Source: UMGS1696 sp964558485
GTDB lineage: Bacteria > Bacillota > Clostridia > Oscillospirales > CAG-272
Direction of reading: 5' to 3'
NCBI GenBank assembly: GCA_964558485.1
Contig: CAZLED010000002.1
Location: 1 to 64,000 of the forward strand
DNA: 64,000 nucleotides
Numbering within the stretch: position 1 is the stretch's first letter; every line of letters begins with the position of its first letter. The notes below the pieces were generated by a model, which had not been told where the DNA came from, made no database searches, and saw only the letters and a program-made list of their open reading frames with translations. Both the position numbers and the translations under genes were made by a program. Positions 1 to 7,839 of this stretch are shown piece after piece.

Positions 1-118
1 GAAATTAAACTTCTTCGGCAGTTTATCCCCCTCCCTGCCCTCTCGACTCCCACCCACCCCCTTAATCGCCTAGCAGAGCACTTCTTGCGCCTGACGGACA
101 TTCTCTCTGGAAGCAGAG
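1..118 (-). repeat. Dispersed intergenic repeat, family 2, copy 1 (truncated by window edge)
   Basis: Read on the minus strand, this segment matches the plus strand of 54758-54870. The shared stretch starts at a CTGCTTCCAGAGA block and runs through a GACGATTAA block and a G-rich block to AGTTTRAT, with scattered mismatches. The 54.8 kb copy continues into a 15-bp perfect stem whose counterpart here would lie left of the window. No open frame is shared by the two copies, so the similarity is at DNA or RNA level. Confidence 0.6.
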
Positions 119-153
119 CCTTTCGCAGTAAATATCGTTTGGCTGAAACTACC

Positions 154-437
154 ACTTTTTGATCAGGCTGTCGCAGGGTTACGGGGTGCGAATCGTACGG
201 GTTCTGGTGGGTGCGAAGTGAAACGTTGTTTTTTGTTCGGCTTCACGCAGAACGTTTGGAGTAGTGGCTGACGTATGGTTTTGGTGCATTCCGATATGGG
301 GATTGTATGCGGTATCGATTCGGTAAAACGAAAGTAGGGCGGCACCCCATATATGGGGATGACAACTACTCGACTGCGTTAACGATTTGGTATTCAACAT
401 CCCGCCGTCGATATTTTTGTATGCACGTTATGGGTAT
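154..437 (+). repeat. Dispersed intergenic repeat, family 1, long copy
   Basis: This is the longest copy of a repeat also found at 555-650 (inverted), 13934-14047 (inverted) and 54340-54538 (direct). The left part (154-300) shares the TTTTTGATCAGGCT and TACGGGGTGCRAATCGT blocks with the 54.3 kb copy. The core (311-437) carries GGTAAAACGAAAGTAGGGCG, a variable middle, and CATCCCGCCGTCGATATTT, and ends in TATGGGTAT. In other copies the GGCGGGATG and CATCCCGCC arms form an inverted repeat able to fold into a hairpin; here the left arm is partly changed. No conserved protein frame is seen. Confidence 0.75.
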
Positions 438-554
438 TGGTTACACGTTCATCCCGCCGTCGAACGTGTTAAACCGTACGTTATGGGTATCAGATATACG
501 AAATTTACGCATCAAAATGTACGTTTGTACCATACCAATACAATACAGACATAG
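438..554. other. AT-rich spacer with TATGGGTAT-type motifs
   Basis: No gene is visible. The stretch carries a second CATCCCGCCGTCGA block and scattered TATGGGTAT / ATACCAATA motifs like those at the edges of the family-1 repeat copies, so it is probably decayed repeat material. Confidence 0.4.
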
Positions 555-650
555 ACGTTTGACGGCGGGATGTCGTCAGCTAAGGTTGATGAGAATACCA
601 AGGGTAGGGTCATCTCGCCCTACATTCGTTTTACCAAATCGATACCGCAT
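555..650 (-). repeat. Dispersed intergenic repeat, family 1, core copy (inverted)
   Basis: The reverse complement aligns with 54433-54520, including GGTAAAACGAA, AGGGCGRGATGA, ACCCTTGGTATTC, and GCTGACGACATCCCGCCGTC. It lies in inverted orientation to the neighbouring long copy, so the two could pair as a large stem. It is followed by about 90 bp without recognisable features before the mutS stop codon. Confidence 0.7.
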
Positions 651-741
651 CAGACCACCATACGTTAGTATCACCACACCGTACGCTGTGTACTATGCGC
701 CAGTTTGAATCCACCGTGGGTTCGTCGAACACCCCTTGCCC

Positions 742-3327
742 TCACAGGAGCTTCTTCCACTCGTACAGCAGGTTCAAGGCCTCGATGGGGGTCAGCGTGT
801 TTACGTCCGTTTTCTGCAGCTTTTCTTTGATGGAGTCGGCTGCCAGGTCCGCAAAGCTCAGGGTCTCTTCCGTGTAGGCCGGTGCCTTTGGCTTGCGGTT
901 TTGTTTTTCCGTGACCTTGCCGTCTGCTTCCAGTTCCTTCAGGATATCCTTGGCACGGCGTGTCACGTCTCCCGGTACACCAGCCAATCTTGCTACCTCA
1001 ATGCCGTAGCTGTCGTCTGTGGGTCCCTTTACGATCTTGCGCAAAAATGTGATGTCTTCACCCTTTTTCTTTGCCGCTACGTGGTAGTTCACAAAGCCCG
1101 GCAGTGTGCCTTCCAGTGCCGTCAGCTCGTGGTAGTGGGTGGCGAACATGGTCTTGGCACCGATCTTCTTGCCAGCCGTATATTCCGCTACCGCACGGGC
1201 TATGCTCATGCCGTCGTAGGTGCTGGTGCCACGACCGATCTCATCATATATAATAAAGGAACGGCGTGTGGCATTGTTCAGGATGTGCGCCACTTCCTTC
1301 ATTTCCAGCATAAACGTGGATTGTCCCGATGCCAGGTCGTCTGAGGCACCCACACGGGTGAACAGCTTGTCCACGATCCCGATGTGCGCTTCCTTGGCAG
1401 GCACAAAGGATCCGATCTGGGCCAGCAGGACGATCAGTGCCGTCTGCCGCATATAGGTGGATTTGCCGGCCATATTGGGGCCCGTGATCAGCATGAGCCG
1501 ATTGTCGCCGGTGTCCAGCAGTGCATCGTTGGGTACAAAATACGCATCTGGTACGAACTGCTCCACCACCGGGTGCCGGCCTTCCACGATCCGGATCTCG
1601 TCGCTGTAGTCCACGGTGGGACACACATATTGGTTCTGCACCGCCGCTTCTGCCAAAGATACGTACACGTCCAACCGGGCCAGCGCATCGGCAGTTTGGC
1701 GGATCCGTCCGGCCTCGGCACCTACGGTATCCCGCAGTGCTACGAACAGCTCATATTCCAGATTTTTCAGTTTGTCCTCTGCCCCTAAGATCGTGGCTTC
1801 CATATCCTTCAGGGCATCGGTGATGTATCGTTCTTTGTCGGACAGGGTCTGCTTGCGGACATAGCCATCCGGCACCTGGTCGGCAGCAGAGCGTGGCACC
1901 TCGATGAAGTAGCCAAAGACCCGGTTGTAGCCGATCTTCAGGTTTTTGATCCCCAGCTTGTCCCGTTCGGCCTGCTCGGTCTCCTTGATCCAGTCCTTGC
2001 CGTTGCTCATGATGTACCGCAGCTTGTCTACGTCTGCGTTGTAGCCATCCTTGATCAGACCACCTTCCCGGATCACAAACGGCGGCGTCTCCACCAGTGC
2101 CGCATCGATCTGGTCGCAGATCTCTTCCAGCGGATCCAGATCCTGGTAGATGGCAGAAAGCTCACCGGTGGTGATGTCGGAGAGCAGCTCCCGGAGCGTG
2201 GGCAGTACGGTCAGGGTCTGGCAGATGGCCCGGAGATCCTTCCCACCGGCGGTGCCGTAGGTGACCTTGGTGATGAGCCGTTCTAGATCCAGCACCGACC
2301 GCAGCGCTTCCCGGACGTCCTCACGCAGCATGAAATTGTCGGCCAGCATTTCCACAGCCTGCTGCCGGGCCAGGATCTGCGGCGCATTGGTCAGAGGATG
2401 TTCCAGCCGAAAGCGCAGCATCCGGGCACCCATGCTGGTCTCGGTCTTGTCCAGCGCCCACAGCAGGGAGCCTTTTTTGTCCTTGGTCAGCATGGTCTCG
2501 CACAGCTCTAAGTTCCGGCGTGTGGCGATGTCCATTTCCAGATATTGGCTGGCGTCGTAAAAGTGCAGGGTGCGCAGATAGGAGATGTCCTGCATCTGGG
2601 TCTCTTCGATGTACCGCAGCGCCGCACCCACAGCGATCTGGGCAGAGCGGGGTTTGCCTTCGATGGCATCGGCACCGTATTGCTTTTCCGTCCGGGTCAG
2701 AGCTTCGTCCTCTGTGAAATACCGTGGTACTCCTTCGGAGACCAGCAGTCCCGTCCGTTCCTTACAGAAGGCAGCGATCTTGGGCAGGGCACGCAGCGGC
2801 AGGTTCACCAGCATCTCGTGGGGACCATAGGTGGCCAGCTCACCCAAAATGGCATCCTCGGCACCATCCGCCGGAAAGGACGTGGCGCATACATAGGCCG
2901 TGGTGATGTCGGCAAAGCAGATCCCAATGGCACTGCCGTCGGCGTATAGGGTCGCCAGATAGTTGTTGGTTTTGTCACTGAGCAGATCGGTCTCGATGAG
3001 GGTACCGGGTGTGATGATCCGGGTGACCTCTCGCTTCACCAGATTCTTGGCGGTCTTGGGATCCTCTACCTGCTCACAAATGGCGACCTTGTAGCCTTTT
3101 TCGATGAGGCGGCCAATGTAGGGTTCGCAGGAATGATAGGGAATGCCGCACATAGGCGCACGCTCATTTTCGCCGCAGTCCCGACCGGTCAGGGTCAGCT
3201 CCAATTCTGTGGACACCAGCTGGGCATCGTCAAAGAACATTTCGTAAAAATCTCCCAGTCGGTAGAACAGGATATACCCCGGGTATTGATCCTTGACCTC
3301 GAAATACTGCTGCATCATGGGCGTCAT
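742..3327 (-). CDS. mutS: DNA mismatch repair protein MutS
   Basis: MutS recognises base mismatches and small loops and recruits MutL for repair. The 861-residue length is typical. The mismatch-wedge Phe-x-Glu motif is present (Phe27-Tyr-Glu29), and the C-terminal ATPase has a Walker A GPNMAGKST near residue 614 and a Walker B DEIGRGTSTYDG near residue 697. The ATG has a modest GTGAGG ribosome site about 9 bases upstream. It is the last gene of a minus-strand run behind the YlbF-like gene and miaB, an order also known from bacilli. No mutL is present in the window. Confidence 0.97.
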   Translation of the reverse strand: MTPMMQQYFEVKDQYPGYILFYRLGDFYEMFFDDAQLVSTELELTLTGRDCGENERAPMCGIPYHSCEPYIGRLIEKGYKVAICEQVEDPKTAKNLVKREVTRIITPGTLIETDLLSDKTNNYLATLYADGSAIGICFADITTAYVCATSFPADGAEDAILGELATYGPHEMLVNLPLRALPKIAAFCKERTGLLVSEGVPRYFTEDEALTRTEKQYGADAIEGKPRSAQIAVGAALRYIEETQMQDISYLRTLHFYDASQYLEMDIATRRNLELCETMLTKDKKGSLLWALDKTETSMGARMLRFRLEHPLTNAPQILARQQAVEMLADNFMLREDVREALRSVLDLERLITKVTYGTAGGKDLRAICQTLTVLPTLRELLSDITTGELSAIYQDLDPLEEICDQIDAALVETPPFVIREGGLIKDGYNADVDKLRYIMSNGKDWIKETEQAERDKLGIKNLKIGYNRVFGYFIEVPRSAADQVPDGYVRKQTLSDKERYITDALKDMEATILGAEDKLKNLEYELFVALRDTVGAEAGRIRQTADALARLDVYVSLAEAAVQNQYVCPTVDYSDEIRIVEGRHPVVEQFVPDAYFVPNDALLDTGDNRLMLITGPNMAGKSTYMRQTALIVLLAQIGSFVPAKEAHIGIVDKLFTRVGASDDLASGQSTFMLEMKEVAHILNNATRRSFIIYDEIGRGTSTYDGMSIARAVAEYTAGKKIGAKTMFATHYHELTALEGTLPGFVNYHVAAKKKGEDITFLRKIVKGPTDDSYGIEVARLAGVPGDVTRRAKDILKELEADGKVTEKQNRKPKAPAYTEETLSFADLAADSIKEKLQKTDVNTLTPIEALNLLYEWKKLL

Positions 3328-3383
3328 GAAGGGGAAACCTCACTTTACAAAAGAATTAGGGAATGCTGGTTAACAAAAGGGAT

Positions 3384-3434
3384 CATCTGCATTCCCGGAA
3401 GGAGAAATCACTTCTCCCCTGGGGAACACAGATG
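3384..3434. repeat. Long imperfect hairpin upstream of mutS
   Basis: CATCTG/CAGATG, TTCCC/GGGAA and GGAGAA/TTCTCC arms nest within 51 bases. The element lies in the gap between the YlbF-like gene and mutS and would be in the 5' leader of mutS mRNA. There is no adjacent T-run on either strand, so it is not a simple terminator. Function unknown. Confidence 0.5.
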
Positions 3435-3501
3435 TGTTCGGGAAATGACCATGGCATAGTCAAATGCGCATGGACAAATCCTATCGATGGTCAAAACGTA
3501 G

Positions 3502-3529
3502 GAAAAATTTTCCGCCAGGGAAATTTTTC
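3502..3529 (-). terminator. Weak AT-rich hairpin after the YlbF-like gene
   Basis: GAAAAATTT/AAATTTTTC-type arms surround a short loop, about 50 bases past the YlbF-like stop on the minus strand, with T-rich sequence inside the distal arm. It could attenuate transcription between this gene and mutS. Low GC in the stem makes termination efficiency uncertain. Confidence 0.3.
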
Positions 3530-3575
3530 AGAGCGAGGTGGTTTTCTCTACGCAAAAGCTGTAAAAAATCCTCGT

Positions 3576-4004
3576 TCAGTGGTGATGTCCGCAGTCGCTG
3601 CCGCAGGAGGAGCAGTCGTGGCTGCAGGGTCTCTGGCCGGTGATCACGAACTGCAATTCGGCGTACACTTCGTTGGTCAGGGCATCAAAGGCTTCCTTGG
3701 CTTCCACGTAGGCGTTGTATACCGGATGACCGGTGATCTGGTCGTACAGCGCATCGATCCGGTTCTGGATGGCGTCACGCATATCTTCGCTGGCTTCGTC
3801 GGGTGCTTCGCCATTGGTCTTGCCGTACAGATCGGCCAGCAGATTCTGCTGGGTGTTGTATTCGGCGATCAGGCTGTTCAGCTCTTCGCTGTGTTCGTAG
3901 TCGGCAATGGCGGACTGGATGGCAGCGTTGCGGCTGTCGGCTTTCAGCAGTTCACCCAGTGCGGCGATGGCTTCCTTCATAGCAGGGGTCAGAATTTCTT
4001 CCAT
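3576..4004 (-). CDS. YlbF/YmcA family protein with C-terminal Cys/His tail
   Basis: The 142-residue protein is mostly alpha-helical with the Com_YlbF domain pattern across residues 15-120. In Bacillus the YlbF, YmcA and YaaT proteins form a complex that carries iron-sulphur clusters and influences RNA processing and development. This protein ends in a Cys/His-rich tail (CSHDC-SSCGSDC-GHHH) that could bind metal. A strong AGGAG site precedes the ATG. Its position between miaB and mutS corresponds to ymcA in Bacillus, so a YmcA-like role is an inference from synteny; the family assignment is firmer than the exact orthology. Confidence 0.8.
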   Translation of the reverse strand: MEEILTPAMKEAIAALGELLKADSRNAAIQSAIADYEHSEELNSLIAEYNTQQNLLADLYGKTNGEAPDEASEDMRDAIQNRIDALYDQITGHPVYNAYVEAKEAFDALTNEVYAELQFVITGQRPCSHDCSSCGSDCGHHH

Positions 4005-4053
4005 GGTATTGTTCTCCTATGTATAAAAATATTTTTTGCAATGTTGGTTTGTT

Positions 4054-5550
4054 TCAGACACGCTTTCCTTCCAGGGTAAAGGGCGTGACCTTGTCGATGT
4101 GTACGTTCACGAATTGGCCGATCAGCGCTTTGTCGCCGGGGAAGTGTACCGGACGCACCGGGTCTCCTCTGCCGGTCAGCATGGTCTCGTCGGTCTTGCT
4201 GACGTCTTCCACCAGTACCCGCAGTGTACGGCCTAAGAACCGTTCGTTGCGCCGGGTGGAGATCTCGTTCTGCAATGCCAGCAGTCGCTCAAACCGGGCC
4301 GTGGATACCTCGTGTGGGATCTGGTCGGGCATCTCGGCCGCAGGGGTTCCGGGACGTGGCGAATAGATAAAGGAAAAGACCATGTCGTATTCCACATACC
4401 GGAGCATATCCAGCGTGGCTTCAAAATCCTCTTCCGTTTCGCCGGGGAACCCAACGATGATGTCGGAGGTCAGGCTGATGTCCGGCACGGCTGCCTTCAG
4501 CTTGTCGATGATGGTGCGATAGTGGGCAGCGGTGTATTTCCGATTCATCCGGCGAAGCACATCGTCCGACCCGGACTGCACCGGCAGATGGAAGTGCCGT
4601 ACCACCTTGGGACATTCCGCAATGGCCGTGATCAGCCGATCGGATACGTCCTTGGGATGGGAGGTCATGAACCGCAGCCGGAAATCCCCATCCAGCGCAC
4701 AGACTTCCCGGACGACTGTTGCAAAATCGACGTTCTCTTTTGCAAAGTCGATGCTGTCGGAAACGGCCGGGTTTTCCACAGGATCCGTATTTTGCGGATA
4801 CAGATCCTTGCCGTAGGAGTTCACGTTTTGCCCCAGCAGGGTGATGTCGTGGGCGCCGTCGGCGATGAGCATTTTTGCCTCGTCCAGGATATCTTCGATC
4901 CGGCGACTCCGCTCCCGGCCACGGACATAGGGCACGATGCAGTAGGAGCAGAAGTTGTTGCAGCCGTACATGATGGACAGCCACGCCATGTGCTTGGTGG
5001 TGCGATCCAGAGGCAGACCTTCGGCGATCTCGTAGCTTTCGCTGTGCAGAAATTGCCGCTTGCCACCACGGAGTGCCTCCAAAACCAATGTGGGCAGACG
5101 ATGGAGTGCACCGGTGTCAAAGGTGAAGGTCACATAGGGGTAGCTGTTTTTCAGCTTGTCGGCCCGGTGCTTCTGGGTCACCATACAGCCGCCGATGCCC
5201 ACCAGCAGCTCCGGCTTCAGCTCACGCAGGTGCTTGCAGGAACCAATGATGGACAGGGCTTTTTTCTCGGCGTGCTCCCGGATGGCACAGGTGTTGACTA
5301 AGATCAGATCCGCTTCTTCCATGGTGTCTACCCGACGGTATCCCATGGCCACGCAAAGACCACCCATGCGCTCACTGTCCGCTTCGTTCTGCTGACAGCC
5401 AAAGGTCAGAATGTAGTAACCGGGTGCGCTTTCTCCCACTTTGCCAGCGCCGGCAAAATGGAGCCGCACGGACTCTGCCGCCGTCAGCTGTTCCCGGATC
5501 CCATCGGGTGCGAGAAAGGCACCGACTTTTGTTTCGTTTTGTGTATCCAT
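4054..5550 (-). CDS. miaB: tRNA-2-methylthio-N6-dimethylallyladenosine synthase MiaB
   Basis: A radical SAM methylthiotransferase that adds the 2-methylthio group to i6A37 of tRNAs reading UNN codons. The N-terminal UPF0004 domain has the TFGCQQNEADS and VNTCAIREHAEKK cluster-binding motifs. The radical SAM CxxxCxxC (CNNFCSYC) lies near residue 196, and a TRAM domain occupies the last 65 residues. The 498-residue length is slightly long because of an N-terminal extension of about 45 residues. The start has only a weak ribosome site (GAGAACAACAAT). The gap to the upstream apbE stop is only 46 bases and shows no clear promoter, so readthrough from the apbE operon is plausible. Confidence 0.95.
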   Translation of the reverse strand: MDTQNETKVGAFLAPDGIREQLTAAESVRLHFAGAGKVGESAPGYYILTFGCQQNEADSERMGGLCVAMGYRRVDTMEEADLILVNTCAIREHAEKKALSIIGSCKHLRELKPELLVGIGGCMVTQKHRADKLKNSYPYVTFTFDTGALHRLPTLVLEALRGGKRQFLHSESYEIAEGLPLDRTTKHMAWLSIMYGCNNFCSYCIVPYVRGRERSRRIEDILDEAKMLIADGAHDITLLGQNVNSYGKDLYPQNTDPVENPAVSDSIDFAKENVDFATVVREVCALDGDFRLRFMTSHPKDVSDRLITAIAECPKVVRHFHLPVQSGSDDVLRRMNRKYTAAHYRTIIDKLKAAVPDISLTSDIIVGFPGETEEDFEATLDMLRYVEYDMVFSFIYSPRPGTPAAEMPDQIPHEVSTARFERLLALQNEISTRRNERFLGRTLRVLVEDVSKTDETMLTGRGDPVRPVHFPGDKALIGQFVNVHIDKVTPFTLEGKRV

Positions 5551-5596
5551 ATTGTTGTTCTCGATCTTTTATATAGTTGTTTGTATTGAAAAATGT

Positions 5597-6715
5597 TTAC
5601 TCTTTTGTCTCCAAGGTGTACGCCTTTGCCGTTTTGTCAAACAGCTCCTCCATGCCCGGCGTGGCCAGGATCCGGTCGTCGGCTGTGATGAACAGTGCTT
5701 CAAAGGAAAGAGAGGTCGCAGAGGCTGACTGGTACAGTGCCATGCCGTCTTCGATCCCCAGGACGAACAGCGCCGTGGACAGGGCATCGGCGGCAGCACC
5801 GTTTTGGGCATAGACCACCACGCTGGACAGTCCACTGTCTGCCGGGTAGCCGGTCTCCGGATCCAGAATGTGGTGATAGATCACGCCGTCCTGGCGAAAG
5901 AATCGTTCGTAGTCCCCGGAAACGGACACAAAGCCGTTTTGGATGTACAAATATCCAACGATGGCGCTGGTGTCGTGGGGATCCTTCACGCCGATCTGGA
6001 AGGGTGTGCCGTCCGGTTTTTCGCCGAACACTCCTATGTTGCCCCCAAAGGAGACCAGCCCATAGTCGATCCCCATGTCGGCAAGCAGCGTCACGGCAGA
6101 CTGCAGCCCATAGCCTTTGCCGATCCCACCCAGATCCAACTGCAGAAGCGGATCCTCTTTGGTCACGATACAGCTGTCGGTAGTCAGGCTGCTTGCAGTT
6201 TGATCTACGGTAGTCAGGCTGCTTGCAGTTTGACTGCTGGCAGTCTGATCTACAGATACCTTTTCCCAGCCGCAGTGGGTCAGGGCTTCGGCGATGGCAG
6301 CGTCCTTGGGCTTGGGTCCGCCATGGGCCACGTTCCACAGATCGGTGAGCTGTCCCATGGTGGGATCATAGGCACCATCGGTCAGAGAAGCCATGGACAG
6401 TGCGGTGTGCAAAACGGCGCCAAGGGTCGTGTCCCTGGTGTGGTAGCGCTGTGGTGCCTGGTTCAGGGCATACAGTTCGCTTCCCGTATCGTGGCAGGAC
6501 AGACTTTTTTCCAGCTCTGCCACCAATGCTTCTACAGATGTAGTGGCATCGTGGAGCAGGGTCTTGTCGGTGTCGGCCGGCAGACGCAGGGTGATGGCGG
6601 TATCCATGCCGGTGAACACCGTGTCGGCATACAGGGACACCGATCCTTGGCAGCCGCACAGGGTCAGCACACACAGCAGGATCGCCAGTCCCAGACGCCA
6701 TGGGATAAAGCGCAC
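5597..6715 (-). CDS. apbE: FAD:protein FMN transferase (ApbE), lipoprotein
   Basis: ApbE uses FAD to attach FMN covalently to a Thr or Ser of extracytoplasmic redox proteins. The 372-residue protein starts with GTG, supported by GGAGG seven bases upstream. It has a signal peptide ending in the lipobox LTLCGC, so it is probably anchored outside the membrane. Family motifs include the FTGMDT N-terminal block, LGGIGKGY and the conserved C-terminal ILDPETGYP. A low-complexity segment around residues 160-180, rich in repeated DQTASS/LTT, comes from a 30-bp tandem DNA repeat. It follows the Gx-type membrane gene by 15 bases in the same operon. Confidence 0.93.
   Translation of the reverse strand: MRFIPWRLGLAILLCVLTLCGCQGSVSLYADTVFTGMDTAITLRLPADTDKTLLHDATTSVEALVAELEKSLSCHDTGSELYALNQAPQRYHTRDTTLGAVLHTALSMASLTDGAYDPTMGQLTDLWNVAHGGPKPKDAAIAEALTHCGWEKVSVDQTASSQTASSLTTVDQTASSLTTDSCIVTKEDPLLQLDLGGIGKGYGLQSAVTLLADMGIDYGLVSFGGNIGVFGEKPDGTPFQIGVKDPHDTSAIVGYLYIQNGFVSVSGDYERFFRQDGVIYHHILDPETGYPADSGLSSVVVYAQNGAAADALSTALFVLGIEDGMALYQSASATSLSFEALFITADDRILATPGMEELFDKTAKAYTLETKE
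6179..6230. repeat. 30-bp tandem repeat inside apbE
   Basis: The 30-base unit at 6179-6208 is followed directly by a second copy, identical for 22 bases (6209-6230) before it diverges into a related, decayed third part. It is in frame (30 = 10 codons) and encodes the DQTASSLTTV-like repeat, so changes in copy number would lengthen or shorten a loop without breaking the reading frame. Confidence 0.85.
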
Positions 6716-6730
6716 AGGATCGCCTCCGTT

Positions 6731-7252
6731 CTATGGACATTTAACTTTTGGATACAGCCGCCGAAGCAGGATATTGCAAAGGATTCCGGTCAGCGCACCA
6801 CATAGGGTACCGATGAGCAGCATCGTACCGCCGTACACCCGCAGCAGTCCCGTGCCCCAGCCGTACAGCAGAGACGCACAAAACAGCTGTCCCAGGTTGT
6901 GGGCGGCCGCCGTCAGGATGGACACACCGATACAGCTGAGATACTTTGTAAAAGGCATATGCAACAGGCAAAATAGGGTGATGAGCATACAGACCGTGCC
7001 GGACAGGGAAAACAGCAGAGATGTGCCGGAGCCAAAGAGCAGTCCGGTCAACAGCCAGCGAGCCAGTGCTACGATGACCGCATCGGTCAGCGACAGGGTG
7101 AACGTACACAGCAGGATCGCCAGATGGGCCAGCCCCAGCTTGACGCCGGGAATGGGCAGCGGTGGCAGCAGTGCTTCTACGAAGGACAGCATCAGTGCGG
7201 CGCAGAGATACAGGGCATCCAGAGACAGCCGGGCAACCTTTTTGTCATCCAA
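6731..7252 (-). CDS. Gx transporter / Hpre_diP_synt_I family membrane protein
   Basis: A 173-residue protein with about five hydrophobic segments, beginning near residue 12 with LDALYLCAALMLSFVEALLP and containing the family-typical PGVKLGLAHLAILL stretch. The start is a TTG at 7250-7252, chosen because GAGGAGG lies nine bases upstream and the frame overlaps the NusG-II stop by eight bases. Relatives pair with NusG-II-domain proteins and ApbE in gene sets linked to protein flavinylation and membrane electron transfer. The family was once named heptaprenyl diphosphate synthase component I, but a synthase role is not supported by any visible motif. Confidence 0.82.
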   Translation of the reverse strand: MDDKKVARLSLDALYLCAALMLSFVEALLPPLPIPGVKLGLAHLAILLCTFTLSLTDAVIVALARWLLTGLLFGSGTSLLFSLSGTVCMLITLFCLLHMPFTKYLSCIGVSILTAAAHNLGQLFCASLLYGWGTGLLRVYGGTMLLIGTLCGALTGILCNILLRRLYPKVKCP

Positions 7253-7652
7253 CGATAAAATCCTCCTCGTTCCCGTTTGCTGCCTGCGGAATGCGGATCA
7301 CCACGCCGGCCGGTACACAGACCAGCATTTCTCCTGCACCATCGATGGCACCGGCACTTTGACAGAGGCCGTCGGGACAGGTGGTCTCTGCCACACGGAC
7401 AGAACCGTCTGCAATGGCGATGACCAGCGTATGTCCCCGGCTTTCCACGGTGTAGGTGACAGCGGTGTCCAACGGCAGCGTGGTCTCTCCACCGTCCCAG
7501 GTGATGGTGCAGCTCTGTCCGGTACTGCCCGACCATAATGGCAGCCACAAGGGCAGCAGAAAGAGAGCCAGTGCGCCAAAGAGCAGCAGCAGGAGCACCA
7601 GTAGATCCCCCAAGGACGGCCGCAGACGTATCGGTATAGTGGGTGTAGGCAT
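7245..7652 (-). CDS. NusG domain II-containing exported or membrane-anchored protein
   Basis: One transmembrane helix (about residues 10-37 from the chosen start) is followed by a small extracytoplasmic beta domain of NusG-II type, including the ETTCPDGLCQSAG Cys pair typical of this group. The ATG at 7650-7652 is preferred over an upstream ATG at 7725-7727 because the consensus promoter at 7719-7747 would start transcription downstream of the latter; the ribosome site for the chosen start is weak. It is first in the operon with the Gx protein and ApbE. A role in flavin-based electron transfer is inferred only from this context. Confidence 0.75.
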   Translation of the reverse strand: MPTPTIPIRLRPSLGDLLVLLLLLFGALALFLLPLWLPLWSGSTGQSCTITWDGGETTLPLDTAVTYTVESRGHTLVIAIADGSVRVAETTCPDGLCQSAGAIDGAGEMLVCVPAGVVIRIPQAANGNEEDFIVG

Positions 7653-7718
7653 ATGTGTCGGTGTTCGCTCCGGATCGGGCTCCGGGCTCCATTTACGAAA
7701 AACAAGCATACAACATAT

Positions 7719-7747
7719 ATTATACAAGGAAAGAAGGCGAATGTCAA
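7719..7747 (-). promoter_or_regulatory. Consensus sigma-A promoter for the NusG-II / Gx / apbE operon
   Basis: TTGACA (7742-7747) and TATAAT (7719-7724) are both perfect, with exactly 17 bases between them. Transcription would start near 7711. Confidence 0.85.
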
Positions 7748-7754
7748 GAGTGGG

Positions 7755-7790
7755 AAAAAGAAAAGTACAGAGCCGGGATCGACTCTGTAC
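7755..7790 (-). terminator. Rho-independent terminator of the WG-repeat gene
   Basis: GTACAGAG/CTCTGTAC gives an 8-bp perfect stem (7765-7772 with 7783-7790), followed on the minus strand by TTTTCTTTTT. It lies about 50 bases past the WG-repeat stop and just upstream of the next promoter. Confidence 0.85.
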
Positions 7791-7839
7791 CTTGCCTATT
7801 TGTGTATGGAGTATTTTCGTTTTGTTCGCTTGCGGTTGC

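Noticed and set aside
307..708. A 133-codon frame across the repeats at the left end
   Set aside because: It runs through two inverted copies of the family-1 repeat; the other repeat copies do not conserve the frame, and no ribosome site is present.
7725..7727. Upstream ATG as start of the NusG-II gene
   Set aside because: It lies at the -10 box of a perfect promoter, so the transcript from that promoter would not include it.
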